NCBI GenBank assembly: GCA_947589005.1
Contig: CANPZO010000008.1
Location: forward strand, 1-64,000
Source: an uncultured Clostridia bacterium
Lineage (GTDB): Bacteria; Bacillota; Clostridia; UMGS1883
Reading direction: 5' to 3'
Length of the DNA: 64,000 bases
Shown: one piece after another, positions 8,130-16,642 of the stretch
Layout of the letters: each line of letters starts with the position of its first letter
How positions within the stretch are numbered: the first letter of the stretch is position 1
Program-made: the position numbers and the translations under genes
Notes under the pieces: generated by a model
What the model saw: only the letters and a program-made list of their open reading frames with translations
Database searches by the model: none
What the model was told of the DNA's origin: nothing

Positions 8130-11100
8130 ATGAAAATGAAAAAACTTTTGGCCGCGGCCCTCGCCCTCGCGATGGTTGCCGCTCTTGTGCCGGGGCTGGC
8201 GGTAACGGCCGGCGCGGAGGAGGCGGGCACGCTCGGTGACAGTTTTACCGACGCTGTTGTATATAACTATATCAAGGAACAGTTACCGGTTTTTGACGCT
8301 GTGAGAGATTTCAAAGGAACATACAAACAGGACATGAAAATATCCGACGCATGGGACGGTTGGAGCGGCGGAAACGGAGATGCAGCAGTAGACAGTGACG
8401 GAACCTTTTTAAATGTTGCTGGCTCGGGCACGGCTCCAAGAATACAGGTTTACAGCAGCGAAAAAGGTGGAAATGGATATGGACACCCACAGACTGTCAG
8501 TACACCTGGTTATGGCCAAAACAGCGATTTTATATTATTTAGATTTAAGACGGAATATGATGCGAGTTGGGGCGATGTGGCATTTAAGGATTCTCAAGGC
8601 AGTTTGATAACTTCATTCCGTTTTGGCAGTGGCGACAATAATTCTTTCAATGTAAGCTGGGGTCACAGCGGCTGGGCAACTCCTTTTGGTGACGATTGGG
8701 GAAAAAGGGCATATTCCGCAGGCAATGCGAAAAACCAGACCGTTCAGAGCGGTGTGTCTCAAATAGATATTTTGATACGCAAAAAAAGTGCGGACAGCTA
8801 TGTAGCCACATATTTTTGCGACGGAAGCCTGTTTTGTACAGCGGTTTATGAAGGAACATTTGAAGATTTAAGATATATTGTAATGAGCGTGGGAGCTTGG
8901 GGTAAGGACGATAACTACAAGAGAATATCGCTTCTCACTCCCTCGATTTACGCAGGAAATTATTCCGATATCGCAACTAACGAACTTTCTTACTACACTG
9001 TAAATTACAGCTTTGACGATAACAAAACGGTTGAAGCTACAAAAACATATTATGACACTAATGCAGATAATTTAAAGGGTTACAACAATGGGGTTATATT
9101 CCCGAATGTGGAAATTCCTTATTTTGAGGGGTATGTATTCCATACAAAGGCGGTTGATGCAGGGTCAAATACAGTGACGCTGAGCTATAAGACAGCGGAC
9201 AACAAAAAATTCTTTGATAATGTGAGTGTGGATACAAAGCTGACGGATTTAAATATGCTTGGCGCTCACGACGCATTTACGGCCGGTATGAATTCCAGTA
9301 ATGTCATGGCCGACGCAGCAAATATAACATTGGAGAATAGTCTTTTAGGCAGCTCGGCACTGGCCGCATCCGCTGGGAGCGGTGCAATTCCGTACAGCCG
9401 GGCGCAAAGCACCGACGCATATGGACTTTTGGAAGCGGGAGTGCGTTATTTCGATATACGGCTTTCAAGGTCTTCGAAGACCGCAACGTATGGATTTCTG
9501 CGAACAGCCCAGCACACAAATGGCGTGTTTTATACTACGCACGGCCTGCTCAGTAATGAACTTAGACCGATACTATTTACCATTGGGCAATGGGCAAAGG
9601 CACATCCAGGAGAAATCATAGCCCTGGATTTCCAAAGCGTTGCGGATACGACGGACGGACAGACGATCAATAGTGTTGACGGGCATGGCTCGGTGCAAAC
9701 ATGGAATGATATTAATACGTTGCTTGTGGAGTCTGGGATATATTCTCTTGCGACCATCAGCGACAGCGTGGCGAACGTCACATACGGAGAGCTGACAGAC
9801 AACGGAAAACGTTCAAATGTACTTATATTTGCACAGACATTAGCTAAGGATATAGGAAGGTTTATTGAAAGGAACGGCGGCGGCGAAACCGGTCTCTTCT
9901 CGGGGCAGCTTTATTCCAATTATAATCAGACAAGCCCGGCCATAGGTAATGCGTACAATGCCGCATATATACAGTCTCAGGCGGACGTGGGTATTGCGGA
10001 CAGTAGATTCCAAAACATGGTTCGCGTTATGCAGGCGCAGTCAGGGGGAACAAGCGGCAACCTTTTGAATCAGGCGGCTACTGATCACCCCAAGCTCCTG
10101 AACGACCTGAAAGATAGTAAGTCATTATGGCTTGAACAACTCCCCGTAATCATGGTCGACGACGCGGCGGTAGGGACGGAAGAATTACTTAAATTACTTA
10201 AGAGCAGTAATGAGGTGATAACAACAAATTACAAGCTTGACGGCAGAACGCTTGAGACAAAGAAGCACAAACAAAACATAGCCCGCCAATACGGTTATCG
10301 TGAGGAAAATACAGGTAATGTTCTTTATTACGGCGAAAAGACAGCTGTAGAAATGGTTGGGGAGAGTATTGACATTGAATTGAAAGCCGTAAACAATGCC
10401 GATGTAAAAGATTACAAAAAGGGTGCGGTTTTTGAGCATGAAGGCAAAACCTATCAGGTTGTCAGCGGAAACCTTATCCCCAATGGTGATTTTGCCTATG
10501 GCACCGCCGGTTGGTACGATAGAGCTAATAATGAATTGGCTATGCCCCATTGGAAAGTTGAAGATGGTGTTCTTGAGCATAAAGATAACGAAACAGGCGA
10601 AAACTCCGCTCAAAGGCTTGGAACGGCTTGGGACGTTAAAGCTGGTAAAAAGTATGTTTTCACTATTGATTCGGCAAAAACATCAGTTGATAGTAGTCGC
10701 AATTATAGCGAAATCACATTCCCGAATGGCACTAACTCAAAACTTCCAACGTCATACGACACACTTACAACAGATACTTTCGTTTTTGACAGCGGTGACA
10801 AAGACGGGACTTTGGCTTTGCATTTCCGTTGGTTAACCAATGAGGCAAAATACGATAACTTCGGCCTTTATGAGGTTAAGGAAATTAATCCCGCTTTAGA
10901 CGCCAAACTGGGTTATGACGGCAAAAATCTCACGATAGACTATTTGTTTGGCGGCGATATGCCGGAGGGTTATACGGTCGAGGTGACAAGACAGGACGGA
11001 ACGGCAGTAGGCACAGCAGTGGACGAAGCCAAGCTCACCGAAAACAACAACACCATAATTCTTACCCCGTCCGACAGCAACGCCATTTATACCGTTACAG

Positions 11101-11618
11101 TTAAGGCGGGCGAAAAGGCCGTCGGTTCAATCAGTGCAAGCCTTTACAGCGAGGTGGTGGAAAACCTCGAAAATGTGGGTTATACAGGCGAAAATGCGCC
11201 AAACAGTGACATGATAGCCAAGGCCAACGCGGTTATCACCCACGGCGGAGTATACTATGACGGCAATGCGGACACGCTGAACGCCGAGACAAAGAAAATC
11301 GTTGAAGTTACCGAGACGGACGGAAAAATCACCGTTACGGTCAAGGAGCCCTACAAGGGTTACGGCATAGGCTTTATACTCAGCGGCGGCAAGATTTATG
11401 TAGGTTCGGAGGACAGAACGATAACGGACGCCGAGGCGGACAAGGTTTATGACAGCTTTACCGTTGATAAAAACGGCGGTACCGTTACCCTTTCCAACGC
11501 GGCGGAGGTCGTGACACTGTCTCTTGACGCGGTGAATATAGAGCTTGCGGAAACGCTCGCCGGCGAAATCGATGCTGACGGCGCGGACGCCCGTTACGGC
11601 CTTGTGCCCGAAATATGA
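8130..11618 (+). CDS. Large secreted protein with PI-PLC-like phosphodiesterase domain
   Basis: 1,162 residues, exported by a Sec signal peptide (KMKKLL, hydrophobic core, AGA-E). The N-terminal 300 residues are beta-rich and may be a lectin/LamG-like module. Residues of about 375-680 match the X-domain barrel of phosphatidylinositol-specific phospholipase C: LGAHDAFT (His380), YFDIRLS, TTHGLL (His471) and GEIIALDFQ. Around residue 780 a segment beginning NLIPNGDF, then GTAGW, resembles a CBM4/9-like carbohydrate-binding module; the C-terminus is a further beta-rich region. The paired histidines suggest phosphodiester cleavage, on lipid or another extracellular substrate. ATG 8130 follows GGAGG; the upstream ATG 8115 overlaps that site. 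Base composition is clearly more AT-rich in the middle than at both ends. Confidence 0.78.
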   Translation: MKMKKLLAAALALAMVAALVPGLAVTAGAEEAGTLGDSFTDAVVYNYIKEQLPVFDAVRDFKGTYKQDMKISDAWDGWSGGNGDAAVDSDGTFLNVAGSGTAPRIQVYSSEKGGNGYGHPQTVSTPGYGQNSDFILFRFKTEYDASWGDVAFKDSQGSLITSFRFGSGDNNSFNVSWGHSGWATPFGDDWGKRAYSAGNAKNQTVQSGVSQIDILIRKKSADSYVATYFCDGSLFCTAVYEGTFEDLRYIVMSVGAWGKDDNYKRISLLTPSIYAGNYSDIATNELSYYTVNYSFDDNKTVEATKTYYDTNADNLKGYNNGVIFPNVEIPYFEGYVFHTKAVDAGSNTVTLSYKTADNKKFFDNVSVDTKLTDLNMLGAHDAFTAGMNSSNVMADAANITLENSLLGSSALAASAGSGAIPYSRAQSTDAYGLLEAGVRYFDIRLSRSSKTATYGFLRTAQHTNGVFYTTHGLLSNELRPILFTIGQWAKAHPGEIIALDFQSVADTTDGQTINSVDGHGSVQTWNDINTLLVESGIYSLATISDSVANVTYGELTDNGKRSNVLIFAQTLAKDIGRFIERNGGGETGLFSGQLYSNYNQTSPAIGNAYNAAYIQSQADVGIADSRFQNMVRVMQAQSGGTSGNLLNQAATDHPKLLNDLKDSKSLWLEQLPVIMVDDAAVGTEELLKLLKSSNEVITTNYKLDGRTLETKKHKQNIARQYGYREENTGNVLYYGEKTAVEMVGESIDIELKAVNNADVKDYKKGAVFEHEGKTYQVVSGNLIPNGDFAYGTAGWYDRANNELAMPHWKVEDGVLEHKDNETGENSAQRLGTAWDVKAGKKYVFTIDSAKTSVDSSRNYSEITFPNGTNSKLPTSYDTLTTDTFVFDSGDKDGTLALHFRWLTNEAKYDNFGLYEVKEINPALDAKLGYDGKNLTIDYLFGGDMPEGYTVEVTRQDGTAVGTAVDEAKLTENNNTIILTPSDSNAIYTVTVKAGEKAVGSISASLYSEVVENLENVGYTGENAPNSDMIAKANAVITHGGVYYDGNADTLNAETKKIVEVTETDGKITVTVKEPYKGYGIGFILSGGKIYVGSEDRTITDAEADKVYDSFTVDKNGGTVTLSNAAEVVTLSLDAVNIELAETLAGEIDADGADARYGLVPEI

Positions 11619-11632
11619 GAGGAGTGGTCGGT

Positions 11633-11812
11633 ATGAAAAAAGAATTTAAGACCCCTGCGATAGAGACCCGCGCCATGACGGTCGGGCGCGTAATGGACGA
11701 TGATTTGGCGGTTTTTGCCAACAGCCCCGGCCAGAGCCTCAAGCGCGACGGCGTGGATATGACCGACACGGTCTCACAGGGCTATAACGCATGGAAGGGC
11801 TTTGAAAAGTAA
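11633..11812 (+). CDS. Small coupled peptide, 59 residues, unknown function
   Basis: ATG 11633 is preceded by a GAGGAG site overlapping the end of the PLC-like gene, whose stop is only 14 bp upstream, so both are translated from one message. The peptide begins MKKEFKTPAIETRAM, has an acidic centre (VMDDDLAVFA) and ends GYNAWKGFEK. It has no cysteine, no transmembrane helix and no ordinary signal peptide. Short proteins starting MKK-x-(Y/F)-x-x-P-x-I-E are frequent in Clostridia and mostly uncharacterised. A role as a chaperone, a secreted factor or a modified-peptide precursor is possible, but nothing here shows which. An alternative start at 11615 overlaps the upstream stop codon. Confidence 0.65.
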   Translation: MKKEFKTPAIETRAMTVGRVMDDDLAVFANSPGQSLKRDGVDMTDTVSQGYNAWKGFEK

Positions 11813-11820
11813 GTGAAGTA

Positions 11821-11855
11821 AAAAAAGGCGCACCGGTAAAATGGTGCGCCTTTTT
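11821..11855 (+). terminator. Rho-independent terminator after the PLC/peptide operon
   Basis: Perfect 8-bp stem GGCGCACC (11827-11834) and GGTGCGCC (11843-11850), an 8-nt loop, then five Ts. Confidence 0.93.
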
Positions 11856-11863
11856 ACATACAA

Positions 11864-11908
11864 TTAACACAATCGCGCTTTCAGAATTAACATCGCCTGT
11901 GCTAATAT
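11864..11908 (+). promoter_or_regulatory. Candidate PhoB/PhoP-dependent promoter of the pst operon
   Basis: Two TTAACA repeats (11864-11869 and 11887-11892) lie 23 bp apart, two turns of an 11-12 bp periodicity, as in Bacillus PhoP boxes. A weak -10, TAATAT, is at 11903-11908, and no good -35 is present. A -35-poor promoter overlapped by repeats is what an activator-dependent Pho promoter looks like. The phoB gene five genes downstream encodes the likely activator. Confidence 0.55.
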
Positions 11909-11909
11909 G

Positions 11910-11932
11910 TAATTGTATCAAGGATACAATTA
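11910..11932 (+). promoter_or_regulatory. Perfect inverted repeat in the pstS leader
   Basis: TAATTGTATC (11910-11919), a 3-nt gap and GATACAATTA (11923-11932), followed by TTTTT, 20 bp before the pstS start. It could be an RNA hairpin that weakly terminates or protects the message, or an operator for a dimeric regulator. Confidence 0.6.
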
Positions 11933-11952
11933 TTTTTGGAAGGTGATTTATA

Positions 11953-12774
11953 ATGAAAAAATTGGCAACAATGCTGCTTGCGGTCGGAATGTCGGCGGCT
12001 ATTGCGGGCTGCGGAGGGACGGCGAGAACGACGGACGGCGCGGCGCAGACGGTATCGACGGACGGCTCGACCTCGATGGAGAAGGTAATAGGCTACCTAA
12101 GCGAGGCGTATATGGCCGAAAACAGCAACGCGAAAATAACGTACAACCCGACGGGCTCCGGCGCGGGCATACAGGCGGCGGCCGAGGGCCGCTGCGACAT
12201 AGGACTTTCGAGCCGCGACTTAAAGCCGGAGGAGGCGGAAACGCTTGACGGGACGGTAATTGCGATTGACGGTATCGCGATGATTGTAAATCCGCAAAAT
12301 CCCGTTTCGGACTTGACCATTGAGCAGATAGGGAGGCTCTACAAGGGTGAAATTTCGAATTGGAGCGAGGTTGGAGGCTCGGACGCGCCGGTGGTTTTAA
12401 TCGGGCGCGAGGCGGCCTCGGGTACCCGCGACGGATTTGAGGCCATAACCGGAACGGAGGGCGAATGTAAATACACGCAGGAGCTTACCTCGACGGGCGA
12501 CGTCGTTCAAACCGTTTCATCGAACCCCAACGCGATAGGCTACGCGTCCCTCGCGTCGGTCAAGGACAGCGTGAAGCTGCTGTCGGTTGAGGGAGTTACG
12601 CCGTCAACCGAGACAATACAGAACGGAACGTATAAAATTCAGCGTGATTTCGTGTTCGTTACACCGAAGGACAAGGAACTGTCCGAAGCGGCGCGGGCGT
12701 TTATGGATTACGCCACGAGCGAGGCGGCTGACGAAATGATTGAAAAGGCGGGCGCCGTTCCGGTGAAGAGATAG
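11953..12774 (+). CDS. pstS: Phosphate ABC transporter substrate-binding lipoprotein
   Basis: Captures inorganic phosphate outside the membrane and delivers it to PstCA. The 273-residue product has a lipoprotein signal with lipobox AIAGC (Cys20), then the type II periplasmic-binding fold: DGSTSMEKV, NPTGSGAGIQAA, RDLKPEE, and the ligand-binding GREAASGTRDGFE. It is first in pstSCAB-phoU-phoB-phoR. A GGAAGGTG site lies 8 bp before the ATG, just after the leader hairpin. It is shorter than the classical Gram-negative PstS, as is usual for clostridial lipoprotein forms. Confidence 0.94.
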   Translation: MKKLATMLLAVGMSAAIAGCGGTARTTDGAAQTVSTDGSTSMEKVIGYLSEAYMAENSNAKITYNPTGSGAGIQAAAEGRCDIGLSSRDLKPEEAETLDGTVIAIDGIAMIVNPQNPVSDLTIEQIGRLYKGEISNWSEVGGSDAPVVLIGREAASGTRDGFEAITGTEGECKYTQELTSTGDVVQTVSSNPNAIGYASLASVKDSVKLLSVEGVTPSTETIQNGTYKIQRDFVFVTPKDKELSEAARAFMDYATSEAADEMIEKAGAVPVKR

Positions 12775-12784
12775 GCGGCGCGCC

Positions 12785-13666
12785 ATGAGCAATCTGAGAA
12801 AGACAGCCGACGCGCTTGAAAAAGCGATGAACGCCGTGTTTACATTCTGCGGATTTTTAGCGGTGGCGTTTGTGCTGGTGATAACGGCGTTCCTCGTGAT
12901 AAGCGGTGTTCCGGCGATAGGTGAAATAGGGATATGGGATTTTCTTTTCGGCAGAGTTTGGGCGTCAACCGCCGCCGAACCGCGCTACGGCATACTGCCG
13001 TTCATATTAACCTCCGTCTACGGAACGGCGGGCGCGATTGTTATAGGTGTGCCGGTAGGACTGATGTGCGCGGTGTATCTCGCGAAAATGTCAGGCGGCA
13101 AAAGCGCGGGAATTGTGCGGACGGCGGTGGATTTGCTGTCGGGCATACCGTCGGTGGTATACGGCTTATTGGGCATGATAATAATAGTCCCGCTCGTGCG
13201 CGAGATATTCAATCTTCCCGACGGAGCGAACCTGTTTTCGGCGATTATAGTGCTTGCGGTGATGATTTTGCCGTCGGTGATTTCCGTATCGGAAACGGCC
13301 ATAAAAGCCGTGCCCAAGGAGTACGAGGAAGCGTCGCTGGCGCTGGGCGCGACGAAAACGGAAACGGTTTTCAAGGTAATCGTGCCCGCCGCGAAAAGCG
13401 GCATACTCACCGCCGTTGTGCTGGGCATAGGCAGGGCGATCGGCGAGGCGATGGCGGTTATGATGGTCTCGGGGAACGTCGCAAATATGCCGAGCCTTTT
13501 TCAAAGCGTGCGCTTCCTTACAACGGCGGTGGCGAGCGAGATGTCGTATTCGTCGGGGCTGCAAAGACAGGCGCTGTTTTCAATCGCGCTTGTACTGTTT
13601 GTGTTCATTTTGATAATTAATCTTATACTTAACCTTGTCGTGAAGCGGGGTGGGAAGAATGAATAG
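12785..13666 (+). CDS. pstC: Phosphate ABC transporter permease PstC
   Basis: One half of the membrane channel of the high-affinity phosphate importer. The 293-residue protein has a cytoplasmic N-terminus, a first transmembrane helix at about residues 22-42, then the binding-protein-dependent transport core with several further helices. The EAA-type loop that docks the ATPase is visible as EYEEASLALGATKTET, followed by IGRAIGEAMAV. It begins 10 bp after pstS and overlaps pstA by 8 bp, showing translational coupling in the operon. Neighbours on both sides are the standard Pst partners, so the assignment of PstC rather than a sulfate or molybdate permease is secure. Confidence 0.94.
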   Translation: MSNLRKTADALEKAMNAVFTFCGFLAVAFVLVITAFLVISGVPAIGEIGIWDFLFGRVWASTAAEPRYGILPFILTSVYGTAGAIVIGVPVGLMCAVYLAKMSGGKSAGIVRTAVDLLSGIPSVVYGLLGMIIIVPLVREIFNLPDGANLFSAIIVLAVMILPSVISVSETAIKAVPKEYEEASLALGATKTETVFKVIVPAAKSGILTAVVLGIGRAIGEAMAVMMVSGNVANMPSLFQSVRFLTTAVASEMSYSSGLQRQALFSIALVLFVFILIINLILNLVVKRGGKNE

Positions 13667-14522
13667 CGGAATATCGAAAAGGCGCAGGGTTGAAATCGCG
13701 GTATTAAACGCGCTTGTATACATCTGCGCGGGACTGGTGTGTCTTATGCTTTTGGGGATTATCGGCTACATTCTCGTGCGCGGAGTACCCCACATAACGC
13801 TCGGTCTGCTGACGTCAAAGCCGAGCCTTATAAACGGCACGACAGGAATTTTGCCGAACATTTTAAACACGCTTTACATCATAGCCGCGACGCTTGTAAT
13901 CGTTCTGCCGATAGGCGTGGGAGCGGCGGTTTACCTTAACGAGTATGCGAGGAATAGGCGGGTTGTGCGGATAATCGAGCTTGCGACGGAAACGCTGTCG
14001 GGTATTCCGTCGATTATATACGGACTTGTGGGACTGTTGATATTCGTACAGTTTTTCTCGCTCGGCACAAGCCTTATCGCGGGAGCTTTGACGCTCGTTA
14101 TAATGACGCTGCCGACGGTTATAAAAACTACGCAGGAGAGCCTTAAGACCGTGCCGAACGGCTACCGCGAGGGCGCGTTGGGATTGGGAGCGGGCAAGTG
14201 GCACATGATACGCACGACGGTGCTGCCGTCGGCGATTGACGGAATTGTGACGGGCTGTATTTTGTCAATCGGAAGAATTGTCGGCGAGAGCGCGGCGCTG
14301 CTGTTTACAGCGGGTATGGCGAGTGAAATTTTGGGTATATGGGAAAGCGTAATGCCCGGCAAGGCGGGCTCGACGCTCACGGTCGCGCTGTATGTGTACG
14401 CGAAGGAACGCGGCGAGTTTGACATCGCGTTTTCAATCGCGGCGATACTGCTGATACTGACGCTTATCATAAACCTCGCGGCAAAGCTCGCGGCTAAGAA
14501 ACTCAGGAGGAAGGAAAGCTGA
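13659..14522 (+). CDS. pstA: Phosphate ABC transporter permease PstA
   Basis: Second membrane subunit of the phosphate importer, pairing with PstC. 287 residues with a basic N-terminus (SKRRRVE), about six hydrophobic helices, and the ATPase-docking loop [15 protein letters not shown] followed by [15 protein letters not shown] 13659 has GGGGTGG six bases upstream; a GTG at 13650 in the same frame is possible but less well placed. It overlaps the end of pstC and is followed by pstB after one base, a tightly packed arrangement that keeps the subunits in balance. Confidence 0.94.
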   Translation: MNSGISKRRRVEIAVLNALVYICAGLVCLMLLGIIGYILVRGVPHITLGLLTSKPSLINGTTGILPNILNTLYIIAATLVIVLPIGVGAAVYLNEYARNRRVVRIIELATETLSGIPSIIYGLVGLLIFVQFFSLGTSLIAGALTLVIMTLPTVIKTTQESLKTVPNGYREGALGLGAGKWHMIRTTVLPSAIDGIVTGCILSIGRIVGESAALLFTAGMASEILGIWESVMPGKAGSTLTVALYVYAKERGEFDIAFSIAAILLILTLIINLAAKLAAKKLRRKES

Positions 14523-14523
14523 C

Positions 14524-15276
14524 ATGGCTGATATTTTAATGGCGCATAAGCTTAATTTATGGTACAACGCGCATCAGGCGCTGAAAAATATAAATATGGA
14601 TATCCCCGAAAAGCGGATTACAGCCTTGATAGGGCCCTCCGGATGCGGGAAATCGACGTTTCTAAAGACGCTCAACCGCATGAACGACCTTGTCGAGGGC
14701 TGCCGCATAGAGGGCGATATCACGCTTGGGGGCGTGGATATTTACAAAGAAATGGACGTAAATGTGCTGCGCAAGCGCGTCGGCATGGTGTTTCAGAAGC
14801 CAAACCCGTTCCCCATGAGCATTTACGACAACATAGCCTACGGGCCGAGAATACACGGAATAAAGTCGCGTGTGAAGCTCGACGGGATAGTAGAGCGTTC
14901 ACTGAGGCAGGCTGCGATATGGGACGAGTGCAAGGACAGACTCAAAAAAAGCGCCCTCGGCATGAGCGGCGGTCAACAGCAGAGACTGTGTATCGCGCGG
15001 GCGCTGGCCGTGGAGCCGGAAATACTTTTAATGGACGAGCCGACATCCGCGCTCGACCCTATTTCAACGTCAAAGATAGAGGACCTGGCGGCGGAGCTGC
15101 GTGAAAAATACACGATTGTGATTGTCACGCACAATATGCAGCAGGCGGCGCGAATATCGGATAAGACGGCGTTTTTTCTGCTTGGCGAAATCGTGGAGTA
15201 CGACGATACGGAAAAAATGTTCTCGATGCCCGCCGACAAGAGAACGGAGGACTATATAACGGGGAGGTTCGGATAA
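14524..15276 (+). CDS. pstB: Phosphate ABC transporter ATPase PstB
   Basis: Hydrolyses ATP to drive phosphate import through PstCA at the inner face of the membrane. 250 residues with Walker [11 protein letters not shown]-loop [11 protein letters not shown] (the NPFPMS part is typical of PstB), the signature MSGGQQQR, Walker B ILLMDEP and the switch histidine in IVTHNMQQA. Length and motifs fit PstB closely. It lies one base after pstA, and its stop overlaps the phoU start by one base (TAATG). Confidence 0.96.
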   Translation: MADILMAHKLNLWYNAHQALKNINMDIPEKRITALIGPSGCGKSTFLKTLNRMNDLVEGCRIEGDITLGGVDIYKEMDVNVLRKRVGMVFQKPNPFPMSIYDNIAYGPRIHGIKSRVKLDGIVERSLRQAAIWDECKDRLKKSALGMSGGQQQRLCIARALAVEPEILLMDEPTSALDPISTSKIEDLAAELREKYTIVIVTHNMQQAARISDKTAFFLLGEIVEYDDTEKMFSMPADKRTEDYITGRFG

Positions 15277-15917
15277 TGCGGAACAGATTTGACGGACAGC
15301 TCGCGCACCTTAACGACGAGCTTACAACGATGGGCGCACTGTGCGAGGAAGCGATAAGCGGCTGCGTAAAGTATCTTACGGAGGGCGGCGACGCCATGCG
15401 CGAGGCGGCTCTCGAAGCGGACAGGCAGATAGACCAAAAGGAGCGCGATATAGAGCGGCTCTGCATGAGGCTCCTTTTGCAGCAGCAGCCGGTGGCGACG
15501 GATTTAAGGGTAATATCCTCCGCGCTTAAAATGATTTCCGACATGGAACGCATCGGCGACCAGGCCACGGATATTACGGAGATTGTCGAGCATATCAACG
15601 CTGACGCGCCGGTGAGCAAAACGCATATAACGGATATGGCCAACGCGACGATAAAAATGGTGACGGACAGCGTGGAGTCGTTTGTGAAAAAGGATATTTC
15701 GCTGGCGAAATCCGTCATCGGTCAGGACGATACGGTTGACGCGCTGTTTGACAAGGTCAAAGGCGAGCTTATCGTCGCGGTGCGCGAGGGCAAAGACAGC
15801 GCCGAGGCGCTGATAGATTTGCTGATGATTGCGAAATACTTCGAGCGCATCGGCGACCATGCGGAAAATATCGCGGAGTGGGTAATTTATTCGATAACGA
15901 ATAAACGTCCGGGTTGA
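15276..15917 (+). CDS. phoU: Phosphate signalling protein PhoU
   Basis: Negative regulator linking Pst transport to the PhoR/PhoB pair and limiting phosphate uptake. 213 residues forming two repeats of a three-helix bundle, each with the metal-binding pattern around DMERIGDQATDI (about residues 87-98) and YFERIGDHAENIAEW (about 188-202). The start codon overlaps the pstB stop. The promoter of phoB-phoR is embedded in the last bases of this gene, including its stop codon. Confidence 0.94.
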   Translation: MRNRFDGQLAHLNDELTTMGALCEEAISGCVKYLTEGGDAMREAALEADRQIDQKERDIERLCMRLLLQQQPVATDLRVISSALKMISDMERIGDQATDITEIVEHINADAPVSKTHITDMANATIKMVTDSVESFVKKDISLAKSVIGQDDTVDALFDKVKGELIVAVREGKDSAEALIDLLMIAKYFERIGDHAENIAEWVIYSITNKRPG

Positions 15918-15942
15918 AAATTCCGCGCGGATAGTGTATAAT
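15914..15942 (+). promoter_or_regulatory. Internal sigma-A promoter of phoB-phoR
   Basis: TTGAAA (15914-15919), overlapping the phoU stop codon, 17 bp, TATAAT (15937-15942). It would keep the two-component system expressed when the pst promoter is off. Confidence 0.8.
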
Positions 15943-15961
15943 ACGGTGGGAGGGATGTCAA

Positions 15962-16642
15962 ATGATATATATGCTTGAGGACGACGACAACATCAGAAAG
16001 CTGGTCAGCTACGCGCTGGGGCGTGAGGACTACGATGTGCGCGGCTTTGACACGCCGCGCCGGTTTTGGGACGCCCTTGGCGCCGCCGCGCCGGAATTAG
16101 TCCTGCTTGACATAATGCTCCCCGGCGAGGACGGGCTGTCGATTTTAAAAAAGCTCAGGGAAAACCCGTCAACAGCCGATATTCCCGTTATTATGCTCAC
16201 CGCGAAGGGCAGCGAATTTGATAAGGTCACCGGCCTCGACCTGGGCGCTGACGATTATATCGCAAAGCCGTTCGGCATGACCGAGCTTATATCGCGCGTC
16301 CGCGCCGTGCTGCGCCGATACGAAAAAACCGCGCCGCGCGAAAAGATATACCAAATCGGAGATTTATATGTAAATCCCGCAAAGCATATTATAGAGGTTT
16401 CGGGGAAAAGCGTGGAGCTTTCGTATAAAGAATACCTTCTGCTTATGGCGCTGCTCGAGGCGGAGGGAAAGGTGGTAGAGCGCGAAACGCTCCTATCTAA
16501 GGTATGGGGCGAGTATTATACCGAGTCGCGGACGCTCGACGTGCACATACGAAAGCTGCGCATAAAGCTCGGCGAGGTAGGCGGAGCGATCCAAACGGTG
16601 AAAGGCATCGGATATAAAATAGGCGGTGAAAAGCGTGAATAA
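15962..16642 (+). CDS. phoB: Phosphate-type response regulator (OmpR/PhoB family)
   Basis: 226 residues: a receiver domain with acidic pocket EDDD at residues 6-9, phospho-acceptor Asp50 in LLDIMLPG, and the switch Lys in YIAKPFG, followed by an OmpR/PhoB winged-helix DNA-binding domain ending RTLDVHIRKLRIKLG and VKGIGYKI. The position after phoU and before a histidine kinase supports a phosphate-starvation regulator (phoB/phoP); probable targets are the TTAACA repeats ahead of pstS. ATG 15962 follows GGGAGGG. The end overlaps the kinase gene by 8 bp. Confidence 0.9.
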   Translation: MIYMLEDDDNIRKLVSYALGREDYDVRGFDTPRRFWDALGAAAPELVLLDIMLPGEDGLSILKKLRENPSTADIPVIMLTAKGSEFDKVTGLDLGADDYIAKPFGMTELISRVRAVLRRYEKTAPREKIYQIGDLYVNPAKHIIEVSGKSVELSYKEYLLLMALLEAEGKVVERETLLSKVWGEYYTESRTLDVHIRKLRIKLGEVGGAIQTVKGIGYKIGGEKRE

